Positions 32,972 through 46,561 of a stretch of DNA of 64,000 nt are shown here, piece by piece (the first letter of the stretch is position 1; each line of letters begins with the position of its first letter). The notes under the pieces were generated by a model, which was not told the DNA's origin, did no database searches, and saw only the letters and a list, made by a program, of their open reading frames with translations. Position numbers and translations under genes: made by a program. The DNA lies in assembly GCA_017506865.1 (NCBI GenBank), contig JAFCMP010000046.1:1302001-1366000 (forward strand), read 5' to 3'. Source of the DNA: Tribonema minus (lineage: Eukaryota > Sar > Xanthophyceae > Tribonematales > Tribonemataceae).

Positions 32972-34442
32972 CTGCAAGGGGAAAGGCGGAGGCCCTGCAT
33001 GTAATGCGCACAGCAGAATGAGGTATGGTTGTGTGGATTGGACAAGGGCTAATGATTTAGGTAACGGCACCACTGTGCAAGCGGCCTGGCTGTCGCATAA
33101 ATGTGCACTCCCTCCTACAAGTATGTGCATGCGTACAGCCGGGCACCAAAACTGACAGCTCTGCGTAATCTTATGGCAACACTTGAACGGATGTTGTGCT
33201 GAAGTACGAGGAAGTATCAGTTGTACTGAGTGATCCTTCAGACAAGGAGCTAGAAACGATTGATGATGCAGAGGTATCACCGTAGCCAAAAATGAAAGCA
33301 CTCGGCCGTAGGGCATGATGCTACTGATGCTTGATTGCACCCAGCAAACCTGTTGGCCTTCTGGACACAGGTAAGGCAAAGATCTAGAACAATATGCTGT
33401 ACTTGAGATTGCATCGCTGGTCACAGCATCGCCAATGAGCACATTTGACAATAATGCAACGTCTGCTGCGTCATGCATGAGGTAAATTTGCGTCATCCCC
33501 AAGCAGAGGCACCCAGGATTCCTTCCTGAAGATTCTCACCGTGCTGGCTGTGATCATGGCCGGTCAGATCATTTGACTCAGCAAGAACTCCGCCGCAAAG
33601 GCAGCAGCAGCCTGCCAATACCGGTGCGGCTGCCGGGACACGCATCGCAGCCTCTCTTAAAAGAGGACAAGGACGGAAGTTGAAGTTGCCGTCGAAGTTG
33701 GGAAACGGTTGAACTTGAAGCCTTCATCATGTGTAGTGACCTGCAGTGACGTTGTTCGCATATTAGCTGTCCTTTAAACCGACATTCCCCGCCTTTGGAT
33801 ACGTCGTGATGATGATATGCTCTCTCTCTATGGTCACCCTTTAGGATGCTTCACACGATGCAGCTGTTGCAAATCAGCAAACCAATCTATCCGTATCTGC
33901 CACGTCAGACAGTGGCTGGCTGCACAAAAATCATTGTGTTCATGCATCACTTCCTCTACACAACTGTCAGTGCATCGAACATGTGTTTCAACACATCCCG
34001 CATATGCCACTGAAGTGGTGCATACAAACCAGTTGTAAACAACATCAAAATATGAGTGGATATGGCACATTTCACAGTACATACCCCGCTGCAGGTTTTG
34101 ATGGAGGATATGGCAACAACACAAGGTAGGAGCATCATAATCACAACAGACAATCATGTAAGCTGGTCCGTTAACATTCAAACGCGCGCATGTTTGTAAT
34201 CTGCATACGCACTGTGGCATTCTCCTTGACAATGTGGCAAATTTCTCGATGCATGCATTAACAAAGCCTTTCAGTGCCATGCCAGCACCCCGGGGCCCGC
34301 GCCCCACCCATCTCTGTCTCATCTCTGTGGCGCTCTTGAACATGGGATCCCATGCGATAGATGTGCTCATCCGCTGCGTCGCATATGCCATCCACATGAC
34401 AGCCATCAGCTCTCGCTCCTGCCCACAACAGCCCTCATCAGC
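32972..34442. other. Stretch without a supported gene
   Basis: It lies between the 3' end of the helicase-like gene and the exported-type gene, both on the minus strand. A minus-strand frame at 33834-34406 continues in the same frame beyond the helicase stop at 34443 (WDPMFKSATEMRQRW), so the helicase C-terminus might extend here through an unrecognised intron. 33675-33720 has several GAAGTTGAAGTTG-like words. Confidence 0.35.
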
Positions 34443-37400
34443 TCACTGCTCGAACCTGCCGCTGTGGAAGAAGTCATTCACCACATAGTCGCCATTGGCG
34501 TGCCGGTGCATGAACGGCAGCAACGGCGTGAGAGGGGCCTCGCAGTCATATGCCAAGCAGGTGGTGAGCCAGAACTCACGGATCCGACCACTGTTCTCCT
34601 CGTTGACCGTTGAGACGCGGTGACGATTGACCCACTTCTGGATCTCGCTGGCAGTGTACCTGTGATGGTCAAAGATGGGGGGGGGGGGGGGGCAAAACCA
34701 GATATGCCAGCGTGTGAGAGTTCGCATACTGTGTATGGGCCAAAAGGTGCAATGATCATTATGCATGGGTGACAAGTCAGAGCAACTTGCTGAGCACTGG
34801 AGAGCTCTAGGCCTCTACCAGGCGAACAAGCAGCAGTAGATATGTAGCGAGTTGTATGTTGCGTCACACGGTGGAAGATCAAACACTAGTAGGGCAGTAC
34901 AGCAAACCTTTGAGTGACCGACACCAGCGGTCACCACCAGGCAGACCGGCAGCAATGCTTACAGTACCGCCAGACAAAGTCTCACCTGCAGCCAGGCTCG
35001 AGCGCACAGAGAGTCCCCAGGTCGTTGATGGCGTTCTCGTAGCCGCGGTCGAAGCTGAACTCGATGGGGACGTCCATCCTGTACTTGGCCAGCAGGCCCT
35101 CCAGCTCAGCGCGGGATGTGGGCATGGGCTCCTCCTTGACTGCCATGAGCTGCATGAAGGCGAGGGGACTGTGCGGAGCCGCCCGCATCATCATATCCGT
35201 GTCATGCAGCCGATGCCTTGGCCGTTGCGGTCGAGGACGTAGCCCTCCACGTACTTGTCGCCGTGCGGGATGGCGCCGGCGTATTCGTCCTGGTCGATGT
35301 AGTAGTAGGGGTCCGCCTGCCTGAACAAGCGCGCCAGGGTGCGCGCGCCGGCGTAGCCGCTGCTCTCCTCCTCAGACTCGCCCTCGGCCGCATCTCCGAG
35401 TTCACCAGCCTCGTCATCACCATACTCATCAAAGTCCTCGCCGTCATAGTCATCTTCCTCGTCATAGCTGGCGTCCTCTGCCGCCTTCGCCGCCCTGGCC
35501 GCTGCCTTAGCCGCCGCCTCCATGTCGCGCAGGTACTGCAGGCCGGGCATCTGCAGCCGCTGCCGTCGAGTCAGCTTCTCAAAGCTGATCATGTCCCTCA
35601 TGCGGGGGCCCATGTCCTCCCCCAACCCGACCTTCCGCGATGGCGTGTCTCCCCTGCCCATGAAGATGCTGGCCAGCGCGGAGTACTCGTCCGACCACGC
35701 CTGCGCGAGCGTCATGCCTGCGTCCAGCTTGTCCCGCAGCTCGTTCATGAAAACGTCGCACGCAATGGTCGTGTCGTAATCGATGGGGAGCGTGAGGATG
35801 GTGATGTGGTCGACGCGGTTGGCCTGCAGCTGTGGCTTGCAGTAGCCACACGCCCTGGACAGGGCTTGCGCGACCGCCTCCATGGTGTGTCCCATGCCGA
35901 TGGACACAATCGCATGGGTGGGCACCCTGTCATCCGAGCGAAAGCTCATGGCCCTGTGAAGTGCAAAAACCAGTTCACGCGAGTGAGCACGGTTGCTTCT
36001 GTGCGTACAGGTACTGTCATCACAAGGGTCATGCGCCTAGCTCGGTACCTGCTCGACATTGCAAGCCACGGGCAGTGCTTGATGTCCATGAATCTTCAAG
36101 CGCCAACATGTCAATCTCAAAACTTTGCTCTTCATCAGGCAAGATCGGCTTCCAGCAGTAACAAAGTTAGCCTCAGGCTGGTAGCTGTGTGACAACGGAA
36201 ATGTGGGGTTGGCGTGCACTCCCGAGGAGAAAACCTGATGATGGTGGCACCGGCAACTTCAAGCGCGGGAACCTCAACTTCAACCAAGAGTTGAAGAGCG
36301 CCTGCGCTTGCTGCCGTGGCAGCAACGTGACCTCGTCTGCTCGCAAAACATGTGCGCGCTTGTGGAAGGACTATGTGGTCAGCCCGCTTAGTTAGACTGC
36401 TCTTCTTTCTAGGGCGGGGGCTGGCTGGCGCGTCCGATCTCTCGGGCGTCTATTGAACAATGGCATGCCGATTTCAAAATCTTGAGAGTAACGCAAAACA
36501 GCAATAGTACCCACACGCAAGATTTGAAGTGCACATATGGTGCAGGTCAACATGTAGCTCAAATCAAGAGAAGCAATTGCACGTTTGAATGCAGCTGAGC
36601 AAAACTCAAACCTAAGGACAAGTGGCTAACCTGAAGCCAGTCGCATAAGTCATGATCATGATGGGAACCATTCGCCCACACTTGCGCTCCACTTCCTTGA
36701 TAGCATGCTGGAGGCTGCTTTTCTTGAGCGTGTGCCAGTCAGGGTCGTCAACAAACCGGGCCCTGATCGTTTCTCCGCCGGTAGATACTATGGCCGCCAG
36801 CTTGTTGCGGTACTCCGGCTTGTTCATGATGTTGTCCGCAACGTCGCGCATGTTGCCAGGCACGTTGACAGAGCCTGAGGGCAGCACAGCATATATGCAT
36901 ATGTTTATTACCTGCAAAACCAATGCACTGCAAGCCAGGGCGAGCAGTGCATTTGCAGATCAAAAGTGGTCACAATGGGCAATTTAAGTATGATACTACT
37001 TACCGGTGACCATGAAGGGCATGATGCCCATTGGCGTAGCGATCAAGCTGTCCACCATAATCTTGACCTTGTCGTTAAAGTAGAAGTCGTCCTTTTGCAG
37101 TTCCCGAGGCATCAGAAACACCTGCAGAAAGAAAAGAATCAGTGCAGTACGCGGGCAACTGTTATTTGTGAAGACACACCCCATGCTCAACTCTTTTTTG
37201 AGACTAGGTTGTACCATTTCTTGATTGTATGTCCAGTGCAGTACTGGTGCAAACTTTACTGCTGAGCGTTGACGGTGAGCTGAGCCAATGGCCGTGTGTG
37301 CCTCTACCTCACTGCACTTGACGATGCGCCACACCTGTACAACTTCAACATATAGCTGGGCAGGGACTGACAAAGCAAAAAAACTAGAACCTATAATCAG

Positions 37401-40102
37401 ATCTTGAAGTTGGCAGGGCGTAAGAGGCTCTAATCATCGAATGCAAGTAGGTGCATGCAGCTCTAGCTCAGCAATGCTTGCTTTCATTGAGGTGATGAGC
37501 TGAACCATGCAGGCGGAAGTCTCCACTGAGTCCATTGCCACTACACCTTTGAAATGTGCTAATGCAACTACTGGTGAGTTAAACACATTTCTATCAGCCT
37601 AATGCGCGCAGCTATATGTTTCATGTGCCGCTCCATTACACGGGTAGGCACTATCATACTTCAAATGCTACTGAGTAACGGTGTGCATGCAAAGTATTCA
37701 TGCTGTGCGCGCTGACCTTCTTGCCGGTCGCCGGGTCGTTGAGGGGGCGGAACATGTCGTAGCCGCAGTACTTGTCTGTCGCCTCGGTGAAGACAAAGTG
37801 GTTCCTTGTCACTATCTGACCCCATTTAACTCATCCTCAACCACGGCCGCCAACTTGGGCAGAAGCGTTCCAGTGACGCTGAACGTGGCGAGCAGAACCC
37901 CTGTTGTCAGCAGCGATGCCATGGCTGCTGCCATCTTGGTGATCTTCTTCCGCTTGAGAGCGTCTGCTTCATCCATGACGATGGTGTACCTGCGATGGAC
38001 GTGTCACAGCGCACGGGCTACATGTTGGCATAAAGGTGGTGGTCACAAACGCAGTTGATACTAACTGTATGTGGTACAAGCGGCTGCAAATGGTATGTGC
38101 AGATGAAGATGCAATGTTTGCATGTGAGGTCTGCAGAACTGGAGACATACAAGCAAGCACCGTGCACACATGCTGCAATTCAATCAACAAGTATTTTGCA
38201 GTTGTACCTGGTGTTGATGTCCAGTATGATGGTCTTCGCGTTATCGAGCTGATTGGTCGTGTTGGCAATGCTGATGATGCCCCGGCGGTTGCGCTTGATG
38301 GACTTGAGGTCGTTGAGGAAGAAGTTCTTCGTGCCTGTGTACGTGGTGCACCTGAGATCCTTGAAGTTGACAGGATCAGCCTTGCGAATGGCCTGCAGAT
38401 ACCCCTCTGGGCGCTGGTCTTCTGGCATCGACAGGTCTCCCTCCATGTTGTTGAACAGGTTCGTTCTGCACTTGATGTAGTGGTTGATGCTCAGAACAAC
38501 GACGTCCAGCATGTATGCCACCATGTAGAAGACAACAATCTGCACCGTCTTCCTGCTCTGCATCTTGCCACCGCCAAAGAGTCTCTGTACAGAGCACAAC
38601 GCACAGCAAGCAAGCGATGTCAACATCATATCAGCCACCTCCACTGACACGCAAGTACTGCCAGTGTACTGCAGCGAAAGTAAAAATGGGGCATAGCTGC
38701 AAGCAACAGTGGCAGAAGAGACAACCTCTCGTTTACCTGAGTCATATGGGCACTCTCCCCCGTCACCAGCACATTGTAGAAGGACTCCATGCCACGCTCA
38801 TAGTCGAATGTCTGCATGGCCAAGTCCAGCAGTGTGGTGCCGTGGGCCGTGTCGATGATGGCAAGTCTCAGCGCGTTGGTGATGGTGCCAGAGACGTCGT
38901 CAAGCGTTGGCATCTCGCCAACCTGGCGCGGTGGCGGCAGCGGAGTCTGAGGCTGTTAGGGTGTAATTGCAACAAAGGAAGAAATGCATCGAGAGTGAGG
39001 CAAATGCAGTGAGAGCGAGGTGGTACAGTAACTGTACCGGTGGCCCAGTGTCCCCCAGTGCGATTACATATATATAGTATGCGACAGGGCAAGCAAGTGG
39101 GCGACATTGTTCAAAAAGTGACCCTATGTAAGCTACTTCAAAGCCTGTACCTACCTCATCTTCCATGACGTTGTCATCATCATCATCGACGTTGATGACC
39201 TGACGTTGGCGCTGGCACCGGCGTTTGCGCTTGCTTCGGCAGCTCCGCCTGCCAGTGTCCCTCTCCGCTGCATCGCTGTCGCCGCTGTCACTTCTATCGA
39301 GGACCATCGGGGATGCTGGAACTGGTATGAAGTCATCATCATCTTCATCATCTGAAGACCAGTCGTCATCACTGTCTCCTGGGGCCCAGTCACCGTCACT
39401 CACCGTCACGGTCTTCGTCGTCTTCCGACGAGGACTCGTCCTGCCGTCGCCTGGCTCTGACACTGGCCGCCTTGCGGGCCGTGTCAAGCTGATACTGCCG
39501 AGCCAGCGCCTGCTGCATTTCCTGCGGCTCAGACACCTGGTTTGGCTGCATGTGCTGGGCCGGCTGTGCTGCTGAACTGCCTGAGCTGGCTGCTGCACTG
39601 GCTGAACTGGCTGCACTGGCTGAGCCATCGGCGGTTGGATTGGCGGGGGGCTTGCCTGCTGCTGGGCCGCCGCCCGAGCCGTCATGAACATGGCGGCGGT
39701 CATGCCTCGTTCGTCCATGACTACAGAGTTCCTAGTGACAGCGCGCCGCATGCCCAGGTGCTCCAAGATGTCGTCGGGCAGACCAGGCATCAGCTCAACG
39801 TCCTCATCCAAGAGATGGGTGATCCAGTTCCGCAGCGTCTTGCGGTCCGCGGTGGGGCCATACACGGCCACAATAGTTCTGGGTCTGTTGCTGGACAGCA
39901 TGGTGGTGATGGCGCCGATGAATCTGTGTTGCGATGCAAGAGAGGACGCCTTCACGATGATCACGAGACCCTCGTCCTGCTCTCCAACACCAACTTCGCC
40001 ACCTCTGTCAGCATCGTACTCCCTCACATCCATGCTGACCGCCTGCGTTGCGTGCACAGGCGCGTGTGCTGCTGTGTGATGCCATCCGTTCAAGCAAATC
40101 AC
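34443..40102 (-). CDS. SF2 helicase-like ATPase, multi-exon, frame probably damaged
   Basis: Likely exons: 39155-40102 (start uncertain; MDVREYDADRGG at about 40034 is an alternative), 38737-38946, 38208-38584, 37717-37989, 37004-37121, 36631-36874, 34986-35953 and 34443-34659. The order of motifs fits a superfamily 2 ATPase: a Walker A-like GGGKMQSRKT in exon 3, TIVMDEADAL (Walker B) in exon 4 followed by FSVTGTLLPKL (motif III position), and in exon 7 AMSFRSDDRVPTHAIVSIG then VAQALSRACGY (motif VI position, QxxGRxxR-like). Exon 1 is Gln/Pro-rich then strongly acidic and Lys/Arg-rich, as in nuclear proteins. Exon 7 contains an acidic run (DEEDDYDGEDFDEYGDDE). Within exons 4 and 7 the frame changes once each without a credible intron, so this is either a decaying gene or an assembly with indels. 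Substrate and role unknown. Confidence 0.6.
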
Positions 40103-40337
40103 ATGTCATGGCCCATCAACGTTGGCAACGCAACATCAACATCAACATCAAACGGAAACGCGCCACTTCGAAACTGTAATCTCGAGTGCAACAAGGCGGC
40201 AGAAGCAAGCCAAGCTCAGAAAAGGGTCGCAATTTTGCACCTAGCGATGCGCAAACGGTACGGGCCTGCAGAGATCGCTATCGCCTACTGTCGCAAACTC
40301 TGACTTTGCTGTCCATCACCTGATCCACCTGCCTCTG

Positions 40338-43153
40338 ATGTCGTCATGCAGGCTGAACAAAGGAGCTGTGTCGCGTGTCCAGCAAGAAGGGTGGTCATTC
40401 CCGACGTCCTCCAGCTGCGGTACATCAAGGGGCGATGCGTACTGTCCGCTGATTGCCGCAAGGGTGTTCAACAGACTGCAGCGCATGAGCAGCGGAGCCT
40501 TCCACGAGCACAGCCTGCAGGTTTCGCTTGCTGCGGTGAAGGTGAAGGCGAGGCAACGACGACCGTACACTTCGCCGACGCTGAGCGCCTACAGCACAGC
40601 AGTCGCGCTTCTGCCTCATGAAACGGATTCGCTTCAGCAGCGTCAAAACGCGTCCAGGCAGCTCAAGGGCACCGACGCAAGCGGAGCCAGAGATGGCGGC
40701 AGACTGGAGCGTGCACTGAGATTACCAGTTGACTCCATCGCTGCCCCTGCCGGAATTCCAGTCAAGGGTGTCCAGTCAGTCGGGCCAGTTTGGCGAGGAA
40801 TTCACACCAATGTGAACAGCCATGGCAACTGGCACTCCGCGCGCGCAGCGACCGCGCCGCCGCTGCTGTCAGCGGCACTCCTGCCGGAGAAGGCCAACGA
40901 CGAGGCGCTAGCGCTGCGGCAGCTGCTGCGCCAGCGGGACGACCAGCTTCAGGACATGTGGCTGCTTCTGCACGGCGGCCTTAGACCCCCCCAGTGGGAG
41001 GCCCCCTTGCTAGACCTGTTGGCTCCGTATCGCGTAGTGACCGCCCGCATAGCTGAAAGCCTCTTGCTGCAGCCTAGATTACGGCGCGTCGCAGACAGCT
41101 ATGCACGAGCGCACGGCAGCGGCGGTCTGAGCTACCTGGCCTGCGCCAGCAGTGGCCTTGATTTCATGGCGGAATGCGGCGGGGAAGTTGCCTTTTGGGC
41201 AAAGGAGGTGGGGATCCTACGGCTTACCGGCAACCCGCTGCTGCTGCCAGGCCACTTCAACGACGGTAGCAACGACCAGCATGGTGGTGACCTGGTAAAA
41301 GAGGAGGGCAGTGTTAGTACTGCAGCGGAAGCTGCAGTTGAGCTTGCAAGTCGACCTGAGAGCTCACCTCTACTTCAAAGTCACGCGCAAATGGAATCTG
41401 AAGCAGATGCGGCAGGTGCAGTGAGTGCAGAGCAGGCGTGCAGAATTTTTGTGCAACCGCTCAGCGCACAAGCTGGCGCAGCCGCCGATGCAGGAGCAGA
41501 TACTGCGACAGGTGCCAGCGAATTGGCTCGCATTGGCATCACCAGCGCTGTCAACCTCAGCAGGTTTCTTCACCTCCAGTCGTTTATTCTATCAAACACC
41601 GCGAGCGGTGCCAGTGCCCGAGGGTCAGTTGACGCGCCAGATTCTGTTGCCACCTACACGACGTGTGCCACCGACTACCAGCCTGATGGCACCCTGGGCC
41701 CGTCGGACAGCGGGCCGTCACTTCAACACAATGGAGCGTCACCGGCCTGGCTAGCCCTAGGGCTAGGGTTAGAGTCAGCATCAGAGGACGGGGAACAGGG
41801 GGCTGTGGGGCCTGCATGGACAATGGCAGTAAGTGCTGCGCAGAGGCAAAGGCTGCTGAGAGAGGGCGTTGGCGGAAAGAAGCAGCTGCTGGCGCTGGAG
41901 GCAGCAGAGCTGGATGCGAGGGCCAATCACGCAGAGGTGAGACTCTCCTACTTCAACTTTGTGCGAAGCATGTGCTCAGCACAGGGGCTGATGATGCTGT
42001 TGAAATTTGTGAGTACACAGAGCAGGTTGGCTGAAAGAGCATTGCAGTTGCGCCCACCCCGGGTGACCACTGGGCCTGTGCATCGTACAGACGTGTCGGA
42101 CGTCGGTGCGCTTGTGACTGAACTGTAGCGCACAGTAAAATCGACAAGTAGGCATGGGCAGAGTTTCTGCGGAGATGTTGCAGCGATCGATAACAACAGC
42201 ACACAGGCACGCATGTACTCATCAGGCGCCTGATCACTCATGAGTGGCACCTCGGTGCATGCGTGGGGAACCTACTGGTGACAAGGCTGGGTCTACTCGG
42301 ATTGATGTGATGTATGACTCAATCTATGACTCGACTCGTTGCACGATGTGTAGCGCATGCTAAATCGTGTGCATGATGAATGTCCTCAGTTGCAGAGCGA
42401 GCACTGATGCAACCTAACTTCATTCCCAGACTAGACCTCAAGTAACTTCAAGTCTGCTACACTGAGCACTGCGAAGCACGCACTCAGAGCTGTGGCGCTG
42501 GTACTGACAAGGAGCGCCTTGGAGGCGTAGTCAGTAGTAGAGGTGTGCATCTAGTGAGGTAAGCTGGCAAATCACTGCAAATAGCACTGATGGTGTGCGT
42601 GCAACGGCGAGCAATGTTGTGCCATTGTCATTTCGGATGCCACGCTGTCTGCAGCACCATGCCAACAGCAGAAATGTAAGTTGCCCTCACTGCTCATGTG
42701 CCCAACTGCGATGCACCATATCGATGCGCTTGCCCAGTCTCGTGTGGGCGTTTATGTACGCGGGACATTAGTGTGTAACAATTCATATGACAAATACCTT
42801 GCGTTTTGACCGCTGACTGTGCGCAGGCGAAAGCAGCTGCGCTTAAGGACCACATAGACGCGCTGCGGTGGAAGCTCACCCACCTGCGCCACATGGCGAG
42901 TGAGGCTCTGCTGCGACGGCAGGGCAAACGCGCGCTGATCGCGGAAGCGCGTTCCTTGGAAGTTTCCACAGAAATCTCTGCAGCAGAGACCCAGGTGCAC
43001 GCGCTCAATGCTGCGGCGTTTCGGCTGCGGCAGGAGTCGGCTAGGAAAGAGAAGCTGCGGCATGACTTGATGAAGGGTGCTGGTGGCAGTGCTCCCCAAC
43101 GTCGCCCAGATCCGCTGTTGGTATCCCTACATGAGTATGTGAGCTGTCGATGA
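40338..43153 (+). CDS. Unidentified Ala-rich protein with C-terminal coiled coil (2 exons)
   Basis: Exon 40338-41936 ends at CAGAG/GTGAGA and joins in phase 0 to 42827-43153 (acceptor GCGCAG). The product is about 640 residues. The start is uncertain: the first ATG lies just before a possible acceptor, so an upstream exon may exist. Residues 190-300 are helical with Leu repeats (ALALRQLLRQRDDQLQDMW); the last 130 residues form a long coiled coil (AAALKDHIDALRWKLTHLR and AAETQVHALNAAAFRL). The middle is low complexity (Ala/Ser/Asp). No family recognised. The segment WLALGLGLESA is encoded by a degenerate telomere-type repeat (CTAGCCCTAGGGCTAGGGTT, about 41750). Divergent from the helicase-like gene, with about 235 bp between them. 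A donor-like GTGAGC near the end means a further exon is possible. Confidence 0.6.
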
Positions 43154-44681
43154 ACTTGAGGTTGTCGTGGAGCAGTTCAGCGGCCCACTCGCAATTTAGC
43201 ACAGGCATTACGTAGCCATTATGTTGCCAATGAGAACATACACAGATGCTGCAAAAGCGCCCATGCTGTGATGAGGCATGCTGGTGGCGATGCGACACGT
43301 GGCTCTCCTCATGAGCATACATTCACTTATGGCACGCTTTTTCGCTCTCCTTTTGAGCATACATTCACTTATGGCACGCTTTTGTATGTGAGCAGCTGTT
43401 CAACTGCGACTGTGCGAACAAAGCGTCACGTTCGACGCTTGCATGCCTGTGGCAATCAGTGGCTGAAATGTCCAGCCTTTGCAATGTGGACTGTCGCAGC
43501 TATCGAGTGGCAGCTTGCATTCTTGAAGAGCCACACGTCGAAAAGTCCAACAGTGAGGCGGTCAGTGCAAGCAGCACTGCAGATGCGTGACTGCTGTGAA
43601 AGGCGATGCTGCTGTGCCATTACTAACATAGAGAAACAGAAAGCGCACTGTGTTGGATGTCATCACTACCAATGAGCAGCGCAGCCCATATTATCGTTAG
43701 TGTGCAAAGGGGCAGATGAAGATGATATCTTTGACCACAAACCATACAATACTGCATGCAGCATGAGGCTGACGTTGCCATGGTCATGTGATGACACTAT
43801 TGCTCATGAGAGAACCGCACTGATGCCAACATACCAATCACATTAATCAGCACAAGCAAGGAAGTGGCACACAGTCATGGTGTGCCAAAAGCAAGTCACC
43901 ACAAGGGATGAGCCAGTGACACTCAATGATGGCAGCTTCATTCAGTGTGCATCAGACCAACTTCAAGGCAGGGTGCACACACTGCAACAGTGCTCAGCAC
44001 GTTACAGCGCTCAGTGCGCACACGCGCCACACCCACTCACTGCGGGGAAACAACGGACCTCTACAGGGGCGGCAATACATACAGGGGACGCTCTTGGCCG
44101 AATCAGCCAAGCGCTGGTTATGCAATGTGCATCTCGCATTCACTGTGTCTACGTGGAGGGCAGTACCTGCGTCAGCCATGCACGTTTGCCTTCGTGCGCA
44201 CGAGCTGCCGCTGAAAACTGCCACTCTTCACGGTGCTTTGCTAGTGTCTTGTCACATTGGCGATAACCCCAGTCTCACACAGTAAACGACATGCGATTCC
44301 CAAGGGATCCACCGTGGGTTCTGTGCGTTCGAGAGGGCGGCAGGGGGACCAAGGCCAACCCTAACCCTAACCAAGGAGGGGAGGGGCAGGGGGTTCAACT
44401 TTGGCGTTCTCATGATGGAACTCACGGTTTTCTGACAGAGCCAGCAGCAGCTGTCACAGAACGCGCCGAGTGCCGTCAGCGACAAATGCCTTGCAGCAGC
44501 GCTCGGTCTGCCTGCACGTGTGCACCATCGCAACACGCAGCGCCGCTCACAAAAAGCGCCTGCGCCAGCCGTGGCAGTTGCCGAACCAGCTTTCGCCGCG
44601 CACTGCCCTGGCGCCACGCTCGGTGCGCTTCGCACGCTTCGCACGACAGTCACCAGGGCCAGTGCCGCCGCTTCCCCACTG
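43154..44681. other. Intergenic stretch with a short tandem duplication
   Basis: No supported gene. A 29-bp unit (GAGCATACATTCACTTATGG followed by CACGCTTTT) occurs at 43313-43341 and 43354-43382. A telomere-type fragment (AACCCTAACCCTAACC) lies at 44357-44372. Confidence 0.5.
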
Positions 44682-46552
44682 CTACCCACCCCCCGCAAAC
44701 CCCTTGGTCATGTCCAGGCGCGCGCTGCAGCCGCTGCGCGCCGCCACCGCGCGCACCAGGTAGTGCGCGACGGACAGCTTGCAGCCCTCTTCCGTCTTCT
44801 CAAACTCCGGCCGCAGATCGCTGACATCCGGCCGCAGCTGCACGACCACGGGCGCCGTGCACCCAGCAGCAGCAGCGCCGCCGCTGCCGCCGCTGTCGTC
44901 GCTGCCGCGCGCAAACGTCGCATCTACCACTAGTGCCTGTGCGTCGATGGACTGCGCCAGCTGGAGAAGGGGCGCGGATGGGTCCGCGGCCTGTTCCGCA
45001 TCGGACTGTTCCCGTTCCTCGAGAACGCGCTCCGCGAGCGCGCGCGACAGGAGGACGTCGCCCGCGCGATAGTCCAGCGTTGCCGCAGCGTCGCCGCCCG
45101 TAACGCCGACGAGGCATATAGGTTCACGCGCACCCAGTGCCGCCAAGCGTACGGCCAGGTTGGCAGCGATGACGTAGGAGTCAATGTCCACGAGGAGCAG
45201 CCACTGCTTGCCTGGGTGGTGGGTGAGGAGCTGGTCCAGGCGTGACAGGTGGCAGCGGCCGCCAACGTGGGGTATCTGCTGAGCGTTGCTGCCCAGGCCC
45301 TTCTGGTGGCTGAACAGGTCCTGCAGGCGGCGGCCCTGCAGATGATCATCATCGCAGCACACAAAGACGAAGATTATAAAAAAGTTTGTATGAAAATGAG
45401 CACATAGCTCATTTGAAGTTGAAGATGAGGGCAGTTGGACGAGTTTGTTAAAGTAGGGCCTGTGGTGATGGTCAGGCAGCAGCAAAGCTGATCTCACAGA
45501 AGCAGTGCTCGAGGGACACCGGAAGCAGTGCTCAGTGCCTGGTTCATTTGAGTAAGGGAGTGTTGGGGATAACGTTCTTCAAAAAGATACCAAAGTTTTG
45601 GGGGAAAACCTCAAACTCCTTTTTTGTCCAAAATTCACACGTGAGCATCGGGGTGCGTTCATGCGCCTCGGGTGCGCCGATGCTGCTGCTGAGACGCGTG
45701 GCCTCATGCAGGCGCTGAGCTCTGCAACGCTTACGACTTCACTAAGTTACGAGCCTCATTGGTGTGCCCGGAGCAGCTTGGGACGGTCGTCTGAAGCCTC
45801 AGCACTCATGGCAATTCTGGTGCAGTTTCTGCATGCCGAAATTGGTCATGAGGTGGTTCTCTGAGATTCCATTCACGGCACCTGAAGGTGTGAAGTTTAA
45901 CGTCATCAGGTGCTGCTAATCATCATCAGCATTCGCTTTTGAACAGGCCTTGCAGAGATGCAGTTCGTCCAGGATGTGCGCAGCTTTTGAATGCTGCTTT
46001 GAGGTACTTCAGAGGTATCAGTCATCGCGCACTTTCATGCCACCACACCGCGCATGCGCAAAGCACACATGCTGCAATTTGCAATTCAAAAATGGGCATC
46101 GGAGAACCTGACTTCAAAGCCTCTGCTGCTGTACAGCTGCAAACAGCACTGAAACAACCAGGTTCATTTTTCAGCACTTTACAAGCACTCTGAATAAGAG
46201 AAGACACTCGCGGCAGTGCACATCTGAGAATTGCCATACAGCTCACTATCACACCTCTACGTATGCACCTTGTACCTCGCAGCAGCTTTTAAAAAAACAG
46301 ATTCAGATAAGGTCTTCTTCTCACTCTAGGACTGCAGCTCAACAGACACTCTAGAAGAAGGTACACCGAGAGACTCACTGAGAGACTCGCTGCACCGCGT
46401 TGCTGAGCATCGCTGTCCTGTTCGCTCTCACACTCCACAAGCTCCACGTCGAAAGCCTTGCCCCAGGTGTTGTTGACACGCTGCCGGTCTTCCGCAGTGA
46501 GTCGCCTATAGTCACTGTACACGCCCACAGCGACTGTCTTCAGCAGGTCCAT
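44682..46552 (-). CDS. Fringe-like (GT31-type) glycosyltransferase, second of a tandem pair
   Basis: An N-terminal exon (about 46390-46552, beginning near MDLLKTVAVGVYSDYRRL) carries the GT31/Fringe opening VGVYSDYRRL...RVNNTWGKAF. The last exon (44682-45335, acceptor CTGCAG/GGC) carries KQWLLLVDIDSYVIAANL, where VDIDSYV stands for the DxD metal and nucleotide-sugar site, then YRAGDVLLSRALAERVL at the position of the AGG/SRALL motif. The end is GC-rich (GGSGGAAAA) and stops after MTKGFAGGG. The join between the two exons is not resolved: the first exon has no clean phase-0 donor, so a small exon may be missing between 45.4 and 46.4 kb. The fold is shared with the gene at 47.6-50.9 kb, and the two look like an old tandem duplication. 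Acceptor unknown. Confidence 0.6.
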
Positions 46553-46561
46553 ATGAGCGCT

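Noticed and set aside
35218-36192. Long plus-strand open frame of 324 codons
   Set aside because: It is antisense to helicase exon 7, whose translation has coherent motifs and splice sites; the plus frame has no domain and arises from GC-rich codon bias.
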